A stretch of DNA of 48,950 nt from Cyanobacteria bacterium M_surface_10_m2_119 (GCA_016882525.1 VGPU01000013.1:1-48950); one strand, 5' to 3'. Shown: positions 1 through 9,651, counted from the first letter of the stretch. Notes: generated by a model from the sequence alone, not told the origin. Translations and numbers: made by a program.

Positions 1-50
1 GGGTTGATGCGATGGATGGCCATGGAGTGGCCAGAAATCGATCGACCCAA

Positions 51-76
51 AAGCCACCCTGCGGGGTGGCTTTTTT
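51..76 (+). terminator. Rho-independent terminator
   Basis: A perfect 9-bp inverted repeat (AAGCCACCC / GGGTGGCTT) with a TGCG loop runs directly into six T residues on the plus strand. It would end transcription of a plus-strand gene lying left of the window, and it isolates pyrF from that gene. Bases 1-50 show no recognisable coding end, and 77-210 hold no other clear signal. Confidence 0.85.
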
Positions 77-210
77 GTTGGATGCCGTCTGGGTGCACGC
101 ATTCCGTTTGAGGGGAATGTCAGGGGCTTGGCGGTCTGGATCTCGGTGCAGGGATGGGCCGATGCTGTGTGAGGCTGGATCACTGCTGGATGTGTGTGCT
201 CTGCCGTGAT

Positions 211-219
211 GGAGGTGAT
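211..219 (+). promoter_or_regulatory. Strong Shine-Dalgarno site of pyrF
   Basis: GGAGGTGAT matches the anti-Shine-Dalgarno end of 16S rRNA without mismatch and lies seven bases before the ATG at 227. It lies inside the longer open frame that could start at 194 or 209, so it argues that translation begins at 227 instead. Confidence 0.75.
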
Positions 220-226
220 CCCCGAC

Positions 227-985
227 ATGCTGGGCTCCACGGGGCAGCCACTGGATGGGGCTGACCGGGTGATCGTTGCCCTGGATGGCATGGATGGCCC
301 TGCTGCCCTCGCTTTTGTGGACGGAATTCCCGATCTGCGGTGGGTCAAGGTGGGCCTCGAGCTCTTCACTCTCGCCGGGCCCGAGGTGATCCAGGCTCTG
401 CGCAGGCGTGGTTTGCAACTCTTCCTCGACCTCAAATTTCATGACATCCCGGCCACCATGGCCGGGGCCTGCCGGAGTGCGGCCCAGCTCGGTGCTCACC
501 TGATCACGGTGCATGCCTGTGCGGGCCGTGAAGCCCTGATCGAGGCCCATGTGGGGGCCAGCCAGGGAGCCGAAGCCGCGGGTTTGAAGGCTCCGCCAAC
601 GCTGCTGGCCGTCACGGTCTTGACCAGTTGGGCTGCGGAGCGACTGCGCGCACAGCTGCAGATCGACACGCCGCTGCCGACGTATGTCAGGGACCTGGCG
701 GCTCTGGCCGCGGATGCGGGCATCGGGGGCTGTGTGTGCTCTCCCCAGGAGGTGGCCGCCCTCCGCAGCGACCATCCTGAGCCTTTTGCCCTGGTTACCC
801 CGGGTATCCGACCGCTGGGCAGTGACGTCGGAGATCAGGCGCGGGTGTTGACCCCCGATCAGGCTCTGGCCGCCGGCGCGTCCCGGCTGGTGATCGGCCG
901 ACCGATCACCGCTGCGAAGGATCCCGCTGCTGCCTTTGCCGCCTGCTGTGCCGCTTGCCGTCCTCAGGCTGGTACCACCGACTGA
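227..985 (+). CDS. pyrF: Orotidine 5'-phosphate decarboxylase
   Basis: Decarboxylates orotidine monophosphate to UMP, the last step of de novo pyrimidine synthesis, in the cytoplasm. The start VIVALDG strand, the catalytic loop [10 protein letters not shown] (the Asp-Lys-Asp arrangement of the family) and the phosphate-binding end LVTPGIRP...VIGRPIT are all present in order, and the 252-residue length is normal for a bacterial type I enzyme. The ATG at 227 was chosen because a perfect GGAGGTGAT site stands seven bases before it; in-frame GTG/ATG codons at 194 and 209 would give 263 or 258 residues. It is monocistronic here: a terminator precedes it and its last 22 bases overlap the end of the convergent glycosyltransferase gene. 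Confidence 0.96.
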   Translation: MLGSTGQPLDGADRVIVALDGMDGPAALAFVDGIPDLRWVKVGLELFTLAGPEVIQALRRRGLQLFLDLKFHDIPATMAGACRSAAQLGAHLITVHACAGREALIEAHVGASQGAEAAGLKAPPTLLAVTVLTSWAAERLRAQLQIDTPLPTYVRDLAALAADAGIGGCVCSPQEVAALRSDHPEPFALVTPGIRPLGSDVGDQARVLTPDQALAAGASRLVIGRPITAAKDPAAAFAACCAACRPQAGTTD

Positions 986-2220
986 GAGGGGGCCAGCAGC
1001 TGGTCATAGAGCTGCTCCAAGGCGTCGATGTTGCCCTGAAGGGTGTATCGCTGCAGGACGCGTTCGCGTGCCTGGCGTCCCAGGGCTGCGGTGAGAACCG
1101 GTTGATCCCGCAGCACCGGCAGGAGGGTGCGCAGCTGGGTGGTGACCCCCTGCGTGCTGATCACGATCCCCGCTCCCCCCTCCAGCACTTCGCCGTCGGC
1201 ACCGGCATCGGTGGCCACGCAGGCCGTGCCGCTGGCCATGGCTTCCAGCAGGGAGAGGCTCAGCCCTTCCACCAGGGAGGGGAGCAGAAAGACTTCTGCC
1301 AGCTGCTGTAAAGCCACCCGCATCTCCAGGCGCGGTTCATAGCCCCACCACAGCACACTCGGATCGCTGTAGCTGGCCTCCAGGGCGCTACGCAGCGGGC
1401 CGTCGCCCACGATCAGCAGGCGGCAACCCGCCGGTTGCACCAGCCGCCAGGCCCGCAGCAGGGCTTCCACATTCTTCTCGGTGGCAATCCTGCCCATGTA
1501 GAGAAAGATGCGCTGGCCGCTGAAGCGCTGACGCAGTTGCTGAAGCTCCGGGGTCGGCTCACCCGCCGGGCGCCACGTCTGGGTGTCAACGCCGTTGGGA
1601 ATCACCGCCAGCCGTTCGCCGCGCACCCCCAGGCGCTGGAGAACCTCCGCCTGCAGCTCGGAGAACACGATCACCCGGTCGAATCGACTCAGGGCTGGGG
1701 CGTAGAGCTGGTAGGTGAGCTGCTGGGTGCCCGCCGTGAGATTTCTCAGGCTTGCATCAAAGGGAGGATGAAAGGTGGCGACAAGCGGCAGCCCGAGTTG
1801 CTGGCAGAGGTCGGGGAGACGGAAGTCCAGGGGTGAGAGGGTGAGACTGGCGTGCACCACGTCGGGGCGCAGCCGTTCGAGCGATTCGCGCAGTTCCCGT
1901 TGAGCGCCCGGCGATGGAATGGTGTAGACCTGCGACTTCACCAGATAGGGGAGGGCCACCTCCGGCTCCGGCTCACCGGGGCGCCACGACTCCGCCTCTT
2001 CGATCTGGGCATGCGGGCCGGCCTGTTCCCGGAGGCTGCCCGCCGTCGGGAGCCAGGCATGCCCTGGGGGTTGAAGCCCCAGTTGGCCGGTGGCCCGGGT
2101 ATCAAAGTGAATGAAGCTGATGCCATGCCCCCGGCTGCGCAGGGCATGGGTGGTGGAGAGCCCGTAGGTGACGTTGCCGCAGAACGGAGACTTCTTGCCC
2201 AGCCAGGCAATGTGGGCCAC
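964..2220 (-). CDS. Glycosyltransferase family 4 protein, possibly a galactolipid synthase
   Basis: A 418-residue GT-B fold glycosyltransferase of the GT4 family. An N-terminal nucleotide-like half begins [19 protein letters not shown]; the donor-binding half contains [20 protein letters not shown] and the family signature [20 protein letters not shown], in which the E-x7-E pair binds the nucleotide sugar. The acceptor cannot be read from sequence. The N-terminal pattern recalls the cyanobacterial group that includes the digalactosyldiacylglycerol synthase DgdA, but this is recollection, not proof, so no symbol is given. The start is GTG. It is the last gene of the minus-strand operon hpf-deoC-recO-MFS and ends inside the 3' end of pyrF. 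Confidence 0.85.
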   Translation of the reverse strand: MAHIAWLGKKSPFCGNVTYGLSTTHALRSRGHGISFIHFDTRATGQLGLQPPGHAWLPTAGSLREQAGPHAQIEEAESWRPGEPEPEVALPYLVKSQVYTIPSPGAQRELRESLERLRPDVVHASLTLSPLDFRLPDLCQQLGLPLVATFHPPFDASLRNLTAGTQQLTYQLYAPALSRFDRVIVFSELQAEVLQRLGVRGERLAVIPNGVDTQTWRPAGEPTPELQQLRQRFSGQRIFLYMGRIATEKNVEALLRAWRLVQPAGCRLLIVGDGPLRSALEASYSDPSVLWWGYEPRLEMRVALQQLAEVFLLPSLVEGLSLSLLEAMASGTACVATDAGADGEVLEGGAGIVISTQGVTTQLRTLLPVLRDQPVLTAALGRQARERVLQRYTLQGNIDALEQLYDQLLAPSQSVVPA

Positions 2221-2247
2221 CCACCCTCGTGCGTCAGTGGATTCAAA

Positions 2248-3642
2248 CTAACAGCGGCGCCACGGCCGCTCTGCCAGGGCAGCGGCCAGGGCGATCCCGG
2301 CCAGTCCCCAGAGCACCGGCAGCAGTCCCCAGCGGCTCACCACGGCTCCCGCCACCACCAGTGGAAGGCTGAGAGCGATGTTGATGAGGTTGTTCTGCAG
2401 GCCGAACACCTTGCCCCGCAAGCTTTCCGGTGTGTCTTCCTGGATCGTGGTCTGGGCGGGGATCGCCAGCATCGCCGCCCCGATCCCGAGCACCACGCAC
2501 AGCAGCAGGGTGAAGGTGAGATGGCCGCGCAGCTGACCAAGCAGCAGCAGGCTCCAGCCGATCGTGCCCAGGCCTGCGGCAGCCAGGCGCCGGCGGTTGA
2601 TGCCATAACCCAGTTGGGCGACGGCCAGCGCCCCGCACGCCAGGCCGATGCCACTCATGGCCAGCAGGGTGCCGAAGCGGGTTGGGCCGAGCCCAGGCAC
2701 TGCGGCGGCCAGGCTGATGGCCAGCACGTAGAGCGCCGCCAGCAGGCTGTACAGCAACACCAGCTGCACCATGGCGTTCGCGACCCGGGGCTGGTGGCGC
2801 AGCACGGCCAGGCCCTCGCCAATCTCCTGCCAGACACTGCTGGTGCGGGGGGGCTGCTCTGCTTCCCGCCAGCGGATGCGGCTGATGGCCAGGGCGGCGG
2901 AGCCATAGCAGAGCGGCAGCAGCAGGAACTGCCCCCCCTCGATGCCCACGGCTGCCAGCCCATGCTCCAGGCCCCTCAGGATTGGGTCGCCGAGGGCAAA
3001 CCCCAGAATCGTGGCCGCCATGCTGGTGGCCTGATAGAGGGAATTGGCGGCCAGCAGGTGTTCAGCCGGCACGAGCTGGGGAATCGCCGCCTGCTCGGCC
3101 GGGGCGAAGAACTGGGTGAGCACCGACTCCAGAAAGGTCATCGCCACCAGGCCCCAGTAGCCCCAGCTCAGGCCCAGCCACTGGGGGCCTGGCACGAGCA
3201 TCAGGGGGGTGAGCAGCACCAGCAGGGCCCTGAGGCCATTGGAGGCGACCATCACCGCCCGCTTGGGCCAGCGGTCGGCCCACACGCCGGCCACCGTGCC
3301 CAGCACCATGGCCGGCACGGTGTTGGCCACGTAGATCCCCGTGGCCAGCAGGGTGATCATCTGGGCCCTGGTTTCCGGCAGGTCGAGCCGGATGGCCGAT
3401 GCTGCTTCGGCCAGGGCCGGATTGGCACCTGGGGTGTCGGTCACCCAGATCTGGGCGATCAGGTACACCATCAGCACGATGTAGAACTTGTCGGCGAGCT
3501 GGGAAAAGATCTGCCCCAGCCACAGCCATCGGAAGTCCCTGAGCCCCAACACCGTCTGGAGGCCATTGCGACCGGCGTTGCCCTGGCCCGATTCCCGCTG
3601 ACTGCCTTTCAAGCTCTTCGCGGATCGACCTCGGCTCGTCAT
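2248..3642 (-). CDS. Major facilitator superfamily transporter
   Basis: A 464-residue multi-pass membrane protein with roughly 10-12 hydrophobic segments. The opening FRWLWLGQIFSQLADKFYIV and the loop GVWADRWPKRAVMVASN (the MFS motif between helices 2 and 3) place it in the MFS_3-type group with enterobactin-exporter-like and lysophospholipid-transporter-like proteins. The substrate is unknown; drug or lipid efflux is inference. The longer open frame extends 23 codons upstream, but the ATG at 3642 was chosen because it overlaps the recO stop in an ATGA arrangement, which suggests translational coupling. A 27-base gap separates it from the downstream glycosyltransferase gene. Confidence 0.9.
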   Translation of the reverse strand: MTSRGRSAKSLKGSQRESGQGNAGRNGLQTVLGLRDFRWLWLGQIFSQLADKFYIVLMVYLIAQIWVTDTPGANPALAEAASAIRLDLPETRAQMITLLATGIYVANTVPAMVLGTVAGVWADRWPKRAVMVASNGLRALLVLLTPLMLVPGPQWLGLSWGYWGLVAMTFLESVLTQFFAPAEQAAIPQLVPAEHLLAANSLYQATSMAATILGFALGDPILRGLEHGLAAVGIEGGQFLLLPLCYGSAALAISRIRWREAEQPPRTSSVWQEIGEGLAVLRHQPRVANAMVQLVLLYSLLAALYVLAISLAAAVPGLGPTRFGTLLAMSGIGLACGALAVAQLGYGINRRRLAAAGLGTIGWSLLLLGQLRGHLTFTLLLCVVLGIGAAMLAIPAQTTIQEDTPESLRGKVFGLQNNLINIALSLPLVVAGAVVSRWGLLPVLWGLAGIALAAALAERPWRRC

Positions 3643-4424
3643 GATGCCCCAGCCTGGGCCCCGCGCAGGAGCCGAAAGGCCCGTGGACGTCCCCCCAGGT
3701 TGGCGTCGCACCAGCAGCCCACCAGGTCGAGCAGGTGCAGCCAGACGGCGCCCGGCCCGAGCAGGCCCCCATCTCTGCGGCGGGGCAGCGCTGGACGCAC
3801 CAGCCGCTGGAGCAGGGCGAGTTCGGAGGGATTGAGCAGCACCGGCGCTCCAGGCACCGCGCCGATCACCAGCCCCTCATTGCTGATCAGGCTGCAGCGC
3901 CAGTCCCACTGGCCCAGGGGCGGCTCCAGGGGTTGGCCGGTGCGGGCGCAGCAGGCCAGGGGAATCCCATAGCCACCCAGGGCCAGCAGGTGCACGCTGC
4001 CCTGCACCGCCACGGCCAGGGCCTCGAGCTGGCAGCCGGGCTCGCGCCCATGCTCCTCCAGGCGCCCCAGGTGCATCAGCATCGCCGCCAGCATGCCGGG
4101 CGCTGCATCCTCGGCGGGCACGAGGGCCAGGCAGAGCTCGGCCAGGGCCTGGGCTCCAGCCAGGCTTTCCAGCTGCTGGCCCAGGGCGCCGAAGTGGCGG
4201 AGCACCCGCAACTGGCGCACCCGGCCGAGGCTCCGTCCGCGACTGACCTGAAGATCCAGATGGCTGAGGGGCACGGCTGCCGCCAGGCTGCTTTTGGGCC
4301 GCCTGGCTCCCGGCACCGCCAGGCGCACGATGCCCTGGTCTTCGCTGAGGAGGCTGAGCAGCCGGTCATTCTCGCCGAGGGGGCGGCAACTCAGGGCCAG
4401 GCCTTCCAGCCGAAACTCCGCCAC
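3639..4424 (-). CDS. recO: DNA repair protein RecO
   Basis: Recombination mediator that anneals single strands and, with RecR, loads RecA onto SSB-coated gaps (RecFOR pathway). The 261-residue product has the RecO layout: an N-terminal OB fold beginning with EGLALSCRPLGENDRLLSLL and the basic loop VPGARRPKSSL, followed by a helical C-terminal domain containing LVRPAL. A CxxC zinc site is not obvious, as in many cyanobacterial members. Start is GTG. It lies seven bases after deoC and its stop overlaps the MFS start. Confidence 0.93.
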   Translation of the reverse strand: MAEFRLEGLALSCRPLGENDRLLSLLSEDQGIVRLAVPGARRPKSSLAAAVPLSHLDLQVSRGRSLGRVRQLRVLRHFGALGQQLESLAGAQALAELCLALVPAEDAAPGMLAAMLMHLGRLEEHGREPGCQLEALAVAVQGSVHLLALGGYGIPLACCARTGQPLEPPLGQWDWRCSLISNEGLVIGAVPGAPVLLNPSELALLQRLVRPALPRRRDGGLLGPGAVWLHLLDLVGCWCDANLGGRPRAFRLLRGAQAGAS

Positions 4425-4431
4425 GGGCTGC

Positions 4432-5106
4432 TCAGCTGCGCAGGGCTTGCATCAGCGCGACACCCCGGCTGGTGCCGAGCCGGCTCGCTCCGGCCGCCAC
4501 CAGGGCAAGGGCCTGGTCCAGCTCGGCGATTCCTCCCGCCGCCTTCACCGCTGCCCTGCCCCGGGCCAGGCCCTGCAGGTGGTTCACCTGCTCCACGGTC
4601 ACCGGTGCACCGAAACCACTGCCGGTCTTGAGGAAGCGCGCTCCGGCATCGATGCTGATCTCCACCAGCAGCTCCAGCGCTTCCAGGTTGAGGCGACTCA
4701 CCTCGAGGATCACCTTCACCGGCAGGCCCAGTTCGCAGATGGCTTCCAGGTCGCTCAGCACAGCGCCGCTGTCGCCATCAGCCAGGGCACCGAAATCGGG
4801 CACCACATCCAGTTCGTCGGCGCCGGCATCGGCCGCCTGCACCGCCTCTGCAAGCTTCACGGCAGCAGGAACGGCGCCGAAGGGAAACCCGACCACCGAG
4901 ACCAGACGGGGTTGGTGTCCCTTGCCGCTCCCCTGCAGCGGCAATCGCTCCCGGGCCCGGCTCACCCAGCGGGAGGCCACGCACACCCCGGCAAAGCCGA
5001 AGTGACGAGCCTCATCGCAGCAGCGTTCGATCGCGGCCTGGCCCTGATGGGGGTCGAGCAGCGCATGGTCGATCAGGGGCGCCAGGTCGGGCAGCTCCGG
5101 GATCAC
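4432..5106 (-). CDS. deoC: Deoxyribose-phosphate aldolase
   Basis: Cleaves 2-deoxyribose 5-phosphate to glyceraldehyde 3-phosphate and acetaldehyde, recycling deoxynucleosides. The 224-residue TIM barrel shows both expected lysines: K131 in LPVKVILEV (the Schiff-base lysine of the family) and K160 in ARFLKTGSGFG, plus the acid D100 in GADELDVV. Start is GTG at 5106, overlapping the hpf stop as GTGA; recO follows after seven bases. The deoC-recO pairing with an upstream hibernation factor is a recurring picocyanobacterial arrangement as far as I recall. Confidence 0.95.
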   Translation of the reverse strand: MIPELPDLAPLIDHALLDPHQGQAAIERCCDEARHFGFAGVCVASRWVSRARERLPLQGSGKGHQPRLVSVVGFPFGAVPAAVKLAEAVQAADAGADELDVVPDFGALADGDSGAVLSDLEAICELGLPVKVILEVSRLNLEALELLVEISIDAGARFLKTGSGFGAPVTVEQVNHLQGLARGRAAVKAAGGIAELDQALALVAAGASRLGTSRGVALMQALRS

Positions 5107-5690
5107 GTGTCCTTGGCCTGAATCACCCCGAATCCTCCATGATTGCGGTGGTAGGCGACCTGGATCTCCCCGCTCTCGCTGTCGCGGAACACATAGAAAT
5201 CGTGGTCGATCAGCTCAAGCTGATGCAGGGCCTCATCCAGGCTCATCGGGGGCATGTCGAAGTATTTGCGACGGACGCCGCGGCTGGGCAGCTCGGCCTC
5301 CTTGCCATCCGTGAGGCTGGATCCCGGGGGGGGCAGGGTTGCCGCGCCGGCCTCCTCGTCGCGGGCGGAGCGATGCACGGGGCCCTGGTGGCGATCCTGG
5401 ATGCGCTCCTTGTAGCGATTGAGCTGCCGGGCCAGCTTGCTGGCCACCAGGTCGATGCTGGCGTAGAGGTTGTCGCTGCTCTCCTGGGCGCGGATGACCG
5501 TGCCGTTGGCGAACATCGTCACCTCGGCGATCTGCTGGGGGACCCTCGGGTTCCGGGCGACCGACAGGTGCACGTCGGCCTCCTTCACCATGCCTTCGAA
5601 ATGGTTGATGGCGCGGGTGAGCTTGGTTTCGGTGTACTCCCGGATGGCCGGGGTGACTTCAAGATTGCGGCCGTGAATCAGCAGTTTCAT
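5103..5690 (-). CDS. hpf: Ribosome hibernation promoting factor, long form (LrtA)
   Basis: Binds the 30S decoding region and dimerises ribosomes into inactive 100S particles. The 195-residue product has an N-terminal S30AE domain (MKLLIHGRNLEVTPAIREYT, about residues 1-100), a charged linker and the C-terminal dimerisation domain (VRRKYFDMPPMSLDEA, DHDFYVFRDSESGEIQV, to the end). That makes it the long form, known in cyanobacteria as light-repressed LrtA. An upstream open frame would add 25 residues, but MKLLIHGRN is the conserved family start. Only 53 bases separate it from the divergent lipB, so both promoters must lie there. Its stop overlaps deoC. Confidence 0.95.
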   Translation of the reverse strand: MKLLIHGRNLEVTPAIREYTETKLTRAINHFEGMVKEADVHLSVARNPRVPQQIAEVTMFANGTVIRAQESSDNLYASIDLVASKLARQLNRYKERIQDRHQGPVHRSARDEEAGAATLPPPGSSLTDGKEAELPSRGVRRKYFDMPPMSLDEALHQLELIDHDFYVFRDSESGEIQVAYHRNHGGFGVIQAKDT

Positions 5691-5743
5691 CAGATGGCAG
5701 CCGCCTCCGGTGCTCTCTGTGCCAACGCTAGGTAGGCCAACCC

Positions 5744-6424
5744 ATGGCATCCCAGCTCGATGCAATCCTTTTCGAAGCCTCCCAGCCCGTTCCCTTCCTC
5801 AAGGGATGGCAGGCCCAGCAGTGCCTGCAGCAGCGCCTGCTGGCCCATCCCACGGGCCCCGATGCGGTGCTCGTGCTGGAGCACGAGCCCTGCTACACCC
5901 TCGGGCGTGGGGGCAGCACGGCCCATCTGCGCTTCGCGGTGGACAACCCGCCCTGGCCCCTCTTCCGCATTGACCGTGGTGGGGAGGTCACCCACCATCT
6001 TCCCGGGCAGATCGTGGTCTATCCCGTGCTCAATCTCCAGCGGCACGGCGCGGATCTGCACCTCTATCTGCGCCAGCTCGAGCAGGTGGTGATCGACCTG
6101 CTCGCTCTCCTCGGTCTGCAGGGTGAGCGGATCGCCGGCTTGACGGGCGTGTGGTGCGAGGGCCGCAAGGTGGCGGCCCTCGGCGTGGGAGCCCGGCGCT
6201 GGATCAGCCAGCACGGCCTGGCCCTGAACGTGGACTGCCCCTTGGAGGGGTTCGGGGCCATTGTTCCCTGTGGAATCGCCGACCGGCCGGTGGGTCGCCT
6301 CTGCGACTGGCTTCCGGGTCTCACGGCCGCTGGGTTGCGCCAGCCTCTGGTGGAGCTCCTGGCCGGCCGCTTCCAGCTCCGGCTGCGCCCCCCCGGGCCC
6401 CAGGAAAGCCTTCCGGGGTGGTAA
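5744..6424 (+). CDS. lipB: Octanoyl-[ACP]:protein N-octanoyltransferase
   Basis: Transfers the octanoyl group from acyl carrier protein to lipoyl domains, the first step of lipoate attachment. In this genome a substrate would be the PdhC encoded at 16,230. The 226-residue product shows the expected motifs: [14 protein letters not shown], the [12 protein letters not shown] substrate loop, the lysine in [19 protein letters not shown] and the nucleophile cysteine in [10 protein letters not shown]. It is divergent from hpf and precedes aas by 30 bases, a gap holding one HIP1 octamer (GCGATCGC at 6431). Confidence 0.95.
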   Translation: MASQLDAILFEASQPVPFLKGWQAQQCLQQRLLAHPTGPDAVLVLEHEPCYTLGRGGSTAHLRFAVDNPPWPLFRIDRGGEVTHHLPGQIVVYPVLNLQRHGADLHLYLRQLEQVVIDLLALLGLQGERIAGLTGVWCEGRKVAALGVGARRWISQHGLALNVDCPLEGFGAIVPCGIADRPVGRLCDWLPGLTAAGLRQPLVELLAGRFQLRLRPPGPQESLPGW

Positions 6425-6454
6425 CCCTTGGCGATCGCTTGATCTCGGATCCCC

Positions 6455-8407
6455 ATGGCTGCGGCCACCATCCACTGGACTGCCAGCCCTGCTGACCACC
6501 AGGCCCTCGCACAACGGCGCGATTGGGGGATGCTCACCGGTCTGGAGCAGCTCTGGCCCTCCCTCGCCGAGATCCACGGGGATGCGATCGCCCTGGAAGC
6601 CCCCCATGCGGCTGAGCCCGAGACCATCTCCTACAGCCAGCTGGCCGGGGGTGTTGAACAGGTGGCTGCGGGGTTCGCGGCCCTTGGCGTGGTGCCGGGG
6701 GATGTCGTGGCCCTGTTCGCAGAAAACGGTCCCCGCTGGCTGCTCTGCGATCAGGGCCTGATGCGGGCTGGTGCGGCGGATGCCGTGCGGGGCGCGACCG
6801 CTCCCCCAGAGGAGCTGCGCTACATCCTGGGCGACTGTGGGGCCGTGGCTCTGGTGGTGGAGTCCGCCGCCCTGCTGGAGCGTCTCGACCTCTCCCCGGA
6901 GCTGCTGGGCCAGCTGCGGTTCGTGGTGCTGCTGGAAGGGGAGCGCAGCAGTCAGGCTCCTGCCCTGCCCTGCCATCGCTGGAGCGATCTGCTGCAGCGG
7001 GGGGCGGAGGCCCTGGCCTCGGGCCGTCCCGCCCCGCCCGCACCGGAACAGGCCGCGCGTCTGGCCACGATCCTCTACACCTCCGGCACCACCGGCCAAC
7101 CCAAGGGGGTGCCCCTCAGCCATGCCAACCTCCTGCACCAGGTGCGTCACCTCGGCGTTGCCGTTGCGCCCCGGCCTGGCGATCGGGTGCTGAGTGTGCT
7201 GCCGATCTGGCATGCCTATGAACGCAGTGCGGAGTATTTCCTCCTGTCCTGCGGCTGCCGTCAGACCTACACCACCCTCAAGCAGCTGCGAGGGGATCTG
7301 CAGCGGGTGCGCCCCAACTATCTGATCAGCGTGCCCCGCCTCTGGGAGGCCCTCCTCTCAGGCTTCGAGGACGCCTTGGCGGCGATGCCCGCCGGGCGCC
7401 AGCGCCTGTTGCGGCGCGCCCTCGCCAACAGCCGCTCCTACGGCCTCGCCCTGCGCCGGTTCAGTGGCCTCACCCTCAGCCCTGAAACGCCCGCGCACCG
7501 GCTCACGGCTGGTGTGAAGGCCGCCCTGCGCTGGCCCCTGCACCGACTGGCCGACCGGCTGATCTGGCCAAAGATGCGCCAGCAGCTGGTGGGCGGGGAC
7601 CTGCGCACCGCCATCAGCGGTGGTGGCGCCCTGGCTCCGCACGTGGATGGCTTCTTCGAGGCGATCGGCATCGAGCTGCTGGTGGGCTACGGCCTCACCG
7701 AGACCAGTCCGGTGCTCACGTGCCGCCGCCCCTGGGCCAACCGCCGGGGCAGCGCCGGTCAGCCCCTGCCCGACACCGCAATCCGGATCGTGGATCCCGA
7801 GACGCGCCAGCCCCTGGCGATCGGCGAACGGGGACTGGTGCTGGCCCGGGGGCCCCAGGTGATGGCGGGGTACTGGGGCAAACCGGACGCCACCGCCAAG
7901 GTGCTGGACGGCGAGGGGTGGTTCGACACCGGCGATCTGGGCCTGCTGCTGGCCGATGGGTCCCTGGTGCTCACCGGCCGCGCCAAGGACACGATCGTGC
8001 TCAGCAATGGGGAGAACATCGAGCCCGGTCCCCTGGAGGAGGCCCTGGTGGCCAGTCCGCTGATGGAACAGGTGATGCTGGTGGGCCAGGACCGCAAACA
8101 GCTCGGGGCCCTGATCGTTCCGCGTGTCGAGGCGTTGGAGGCCTTTGCCGCTGCCGCTGGCTTGCCCACTCCCCAGGCTGCTGGGGCGGGCTGGCGGGCG
8201 GAACCGCCCCTGCTGCGCGCCCTCAGCCGCGAATGCAACCGTCTCCTGGCCGAGCGTCCCGGCTCCAGGCCCGACGAGCGGCTGGGGGGCGTGGCCCTGG
8301 TGGAGCCCTTCAGCCTCGAGAACGGCCTGCTCACCCAGACCCTGAAGCAGCGCCGTGACCGGATCGCCGCCCGCGATGCCCAGGTGATCGCCGCCCTTTA
8401 CGCCTGA
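6455..8407 (+). CDS. aas: Long-chain acyl-ACP/acyl-CoA synthetase (AMP-binding)
   Basis: Activates free fatty acids through an acyl-adenylate. In cyanobacteria the single enzyme of this type recycles fatty acids released from membranes onto ACP. The 650-residue product carries the AMP-binding P-loop ILYTSGTTGQPKGVPLSH, the VGYGLTETSPV motif, GWFDTGDLGLL and the hinge/lysine region TGRAKDTIVLSNGENIEPG. Whether the acceptor is ACP or CoA is inferred from the cyanobacterial family. It probably forms a transcription unit with lipB. Its stop codon lies ten bases inside the convergent ggpP gene. Confidence 0.92.
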   Translation: MAAATIHWTASPADHQALAQRRDWGMLTGLEQLWPSLAEIHGDAIALEAPHAAEPETISYSQLAGGVEQVAAGFAALGVVPGDVVALFAENGPRWLLCDQGLMRAGAADAVRGATAPPEELRYILGDCGAVALVVESAALLERLDLSPELLGQLRFVVLLEGERSSQAPALPCHRWSDLLQRGAEALASGRPAPPAPEQAARLATILYTSGTTGQPKGVPLSHANLLHQVRHLGVAVAPRPGDRVLSVLPIWHAYERSAEYFLLSCGCRQTYTTLKQLRGDLQRVRPNYLISVPRLWEALLSGFEDALAAMPAGRQRLLRRALANSRSYGLALRRFSGLTLSPETPAHRLTAGVKAALRWPLHRLADRLIWPKMRQQLVGGDLRTAISGGGALAPHVDGFFEAIGIELLVGYGLTETSPVLTCRRPWANRRGSAGQPLPDTAIRIVDPETRQPLAIGERGLVLARGPQVMAGYWGKPDATAKVLDGEGWFDTGDLGLLLADGSLVLTGRAKDTIVLSNGENIEPGPLEEALVASPLMEQVMLVGQDRKQLGALIVPRVEALEAFAAAAGLPTPQAAGAGWRAEPPLLRALSRECNRLLAERPGSRPDERLGGVALVEPFSLENGLLTQTLKQRRDRIAARDAQVIAALYA

Positions 8408-9651
8408 GCAGCCAGCTCCACAAAGAAGCTTCGGTACTCGGCCGGCCCCCCGGGAAACAGCACATCCAGCTGCAGGGGGTCATCGGGGTCGCTCAGGCCC
8501 GCCAGATCGCCCGAGGCCATCGAGGGGCGCTGCACCTCCCCGCCGCTGCTGTCGACCAGCACCACCCGGTTGGGGCGATCGAAATGCCGCCCCAGCTCCT
8601 GCACCAGGGTGAGGAATCCCCGGTCGCTGCCCCCGCGCTCCCACTGCCCTGGCGCTGCTCCCGGCTGGGAGGTGATCGTGTCGCCGATGCCCACCACCCG
8701 CGGCATCAGGGCGGGGGGGATGTGCGCCTCGGCCAGGGCCAGCAAGGCGGCGTGGCTGCGGGGTGCCGTGCGCACGTTGAAATCGGCCCCCAGGGGGTGA
8801 TGGCCGTGGTGGCGCGCGATGTGCTCGTTGATCAGCACCAGCAGCCCGGCTTCCTTCACCGCCCCCTGCAGCAGGCACTGCACGTCGGTGGTGCCGATGC
8901 CGGCCGGTGAGGCCAGCAACAGCTCCTCCTCGCCTGTCGGTCCGATCACGCTGGGGGCCAGGTGCAGTCTGAAATTCCCTGCCAGGTCTGAGTCGGTGGC
9001 TGCGGCCAGCAGCTCCTGCATCAGGGCGAGGCCCCCTTCCTGCAGTGCTGCCGCCAACGGGCGCCCGTTGCGGTCATGGGGGGCGCTGCAGGCGAACAGG
9101 CCGTGCAGGTTCAGGGTGGGCGAGAGCGGGTTGTCCTGAACGGCCAGATGCACCTGGTGCTCCAGGGCCTCTCCGTTCAGCCAGGGCAGGATCCCGGGCA
9201 GCCAGGCCCTGAGGGCCTCCCGCATCTGGGCGGGGAGCGCCGCCAGGAACGCCAGTTCCGCCTCCTGCACCCCCGGCGTGGTGATCGTGCCGAAACGGTC
9301 CTGGAGCTGCACCCCGCCTGCGGCCAGGCCAGGGAGATAGAGCCCATCACGGGCGGGATCGTGGTCCGGCCCGAGGGCTCGCTCCACCAGCGGATTCACC
9401 CCACGCCGGCTTCCGTGCTCCCCGTTCGTGAGCACGCAGAAGCAGCCGTCGAGCTGACGGGCGGCCAGCACGTAGCGCGCCTCCAGGCGCCGCTGAAGCG
9501 GATCGAGCACCAGATCCATGCAGACGCCGTCGAGGTCCTGCACCAGCAGCAGCCCTGCAGGGGAGGCCAGATCAGGCCGCAGCGCATCCCAGAGCTCCCG
9601 GGGAGACTGCAGTCGCCGGGACTGCGGGTGGGAGCCCGGGGTGGCGGCCAT
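8398..9651 (-). CDS. ggpP: Glucosylglycerol-3-phosphate phosphatase
   Basis: Dephosphorylates glucosylglycerol-phosphate to the compatible solute glucosylglycerol, used for salt acclimation (also called StpA). The 417-residue product has the StpA hallmark VQDLDGVCMDLVLDPLQRRL, a DxDG-type nucleophile motif, followed by YVLAARQLDGCFCVLTNGEHG, which matches my memory of Synechocystis StpA. A C-terminal GIGDT motif (VVGIGDTITSQPG) suits an HAD-like acidic residue. The partner synthase GgpS is not in the window. The gene is convergent with aas (10-base overlap). The bases 9652-9796 upstream of it, shared with the divergent YlqD-like gene, show no clear signal. Confidence 0.9.
   Translation of the reverse strand: MAATPGSHPQSRRLQSPRELWDALRPDLASPAGLLLVQDLDGVCMDLVLDPLQRRLEARYVLAARQLDGCFCVLTNGEHGSRRGVNPLVERALGPDHDPARDGLYLPGLAAGGVQLQDRFGTITTPGVQEAELAFLAALPAQMREALRAWLPGILPWLNGEALEHQVHLAVQDNPLSPTLNLHGLFACSAPHDRNGRPLAAALQEGGLALMQELLAAATDSDLAGNFRLHLAPSVIGPTGEEELLLASPAGIGTTDVQCLLQGAVKEAGLLVLINEHIARHHGHHPLGADFNVRTAPRSHAALLALAEAHIPPALMPRVVGIGDTITSQPGAAPGQWERGGSDRGFLTLVQELGRHFDRPNRVVLVDSSGGEVQRPSMASGDLAGLSDPDDPLQLDVLFPGGPAEYRSFFVELAAQA

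Noticed and set aside
1852-3972. A 706-codon open frame opposite the glycosyltransferase and MFS genes
   Set aside because: Antisense shadow with Gln/His/Gly-rich composition; both minus-strand genes are clearly recognisable.
6431-6438. GCGATCGC octamer (also at 18322) as a regulatory site
   Set aside because: This is the HIP1 sequence that is highly abundant in many cyanobacterial genomes; two sightings in coding and short spacer DNA do not suggest regulation.
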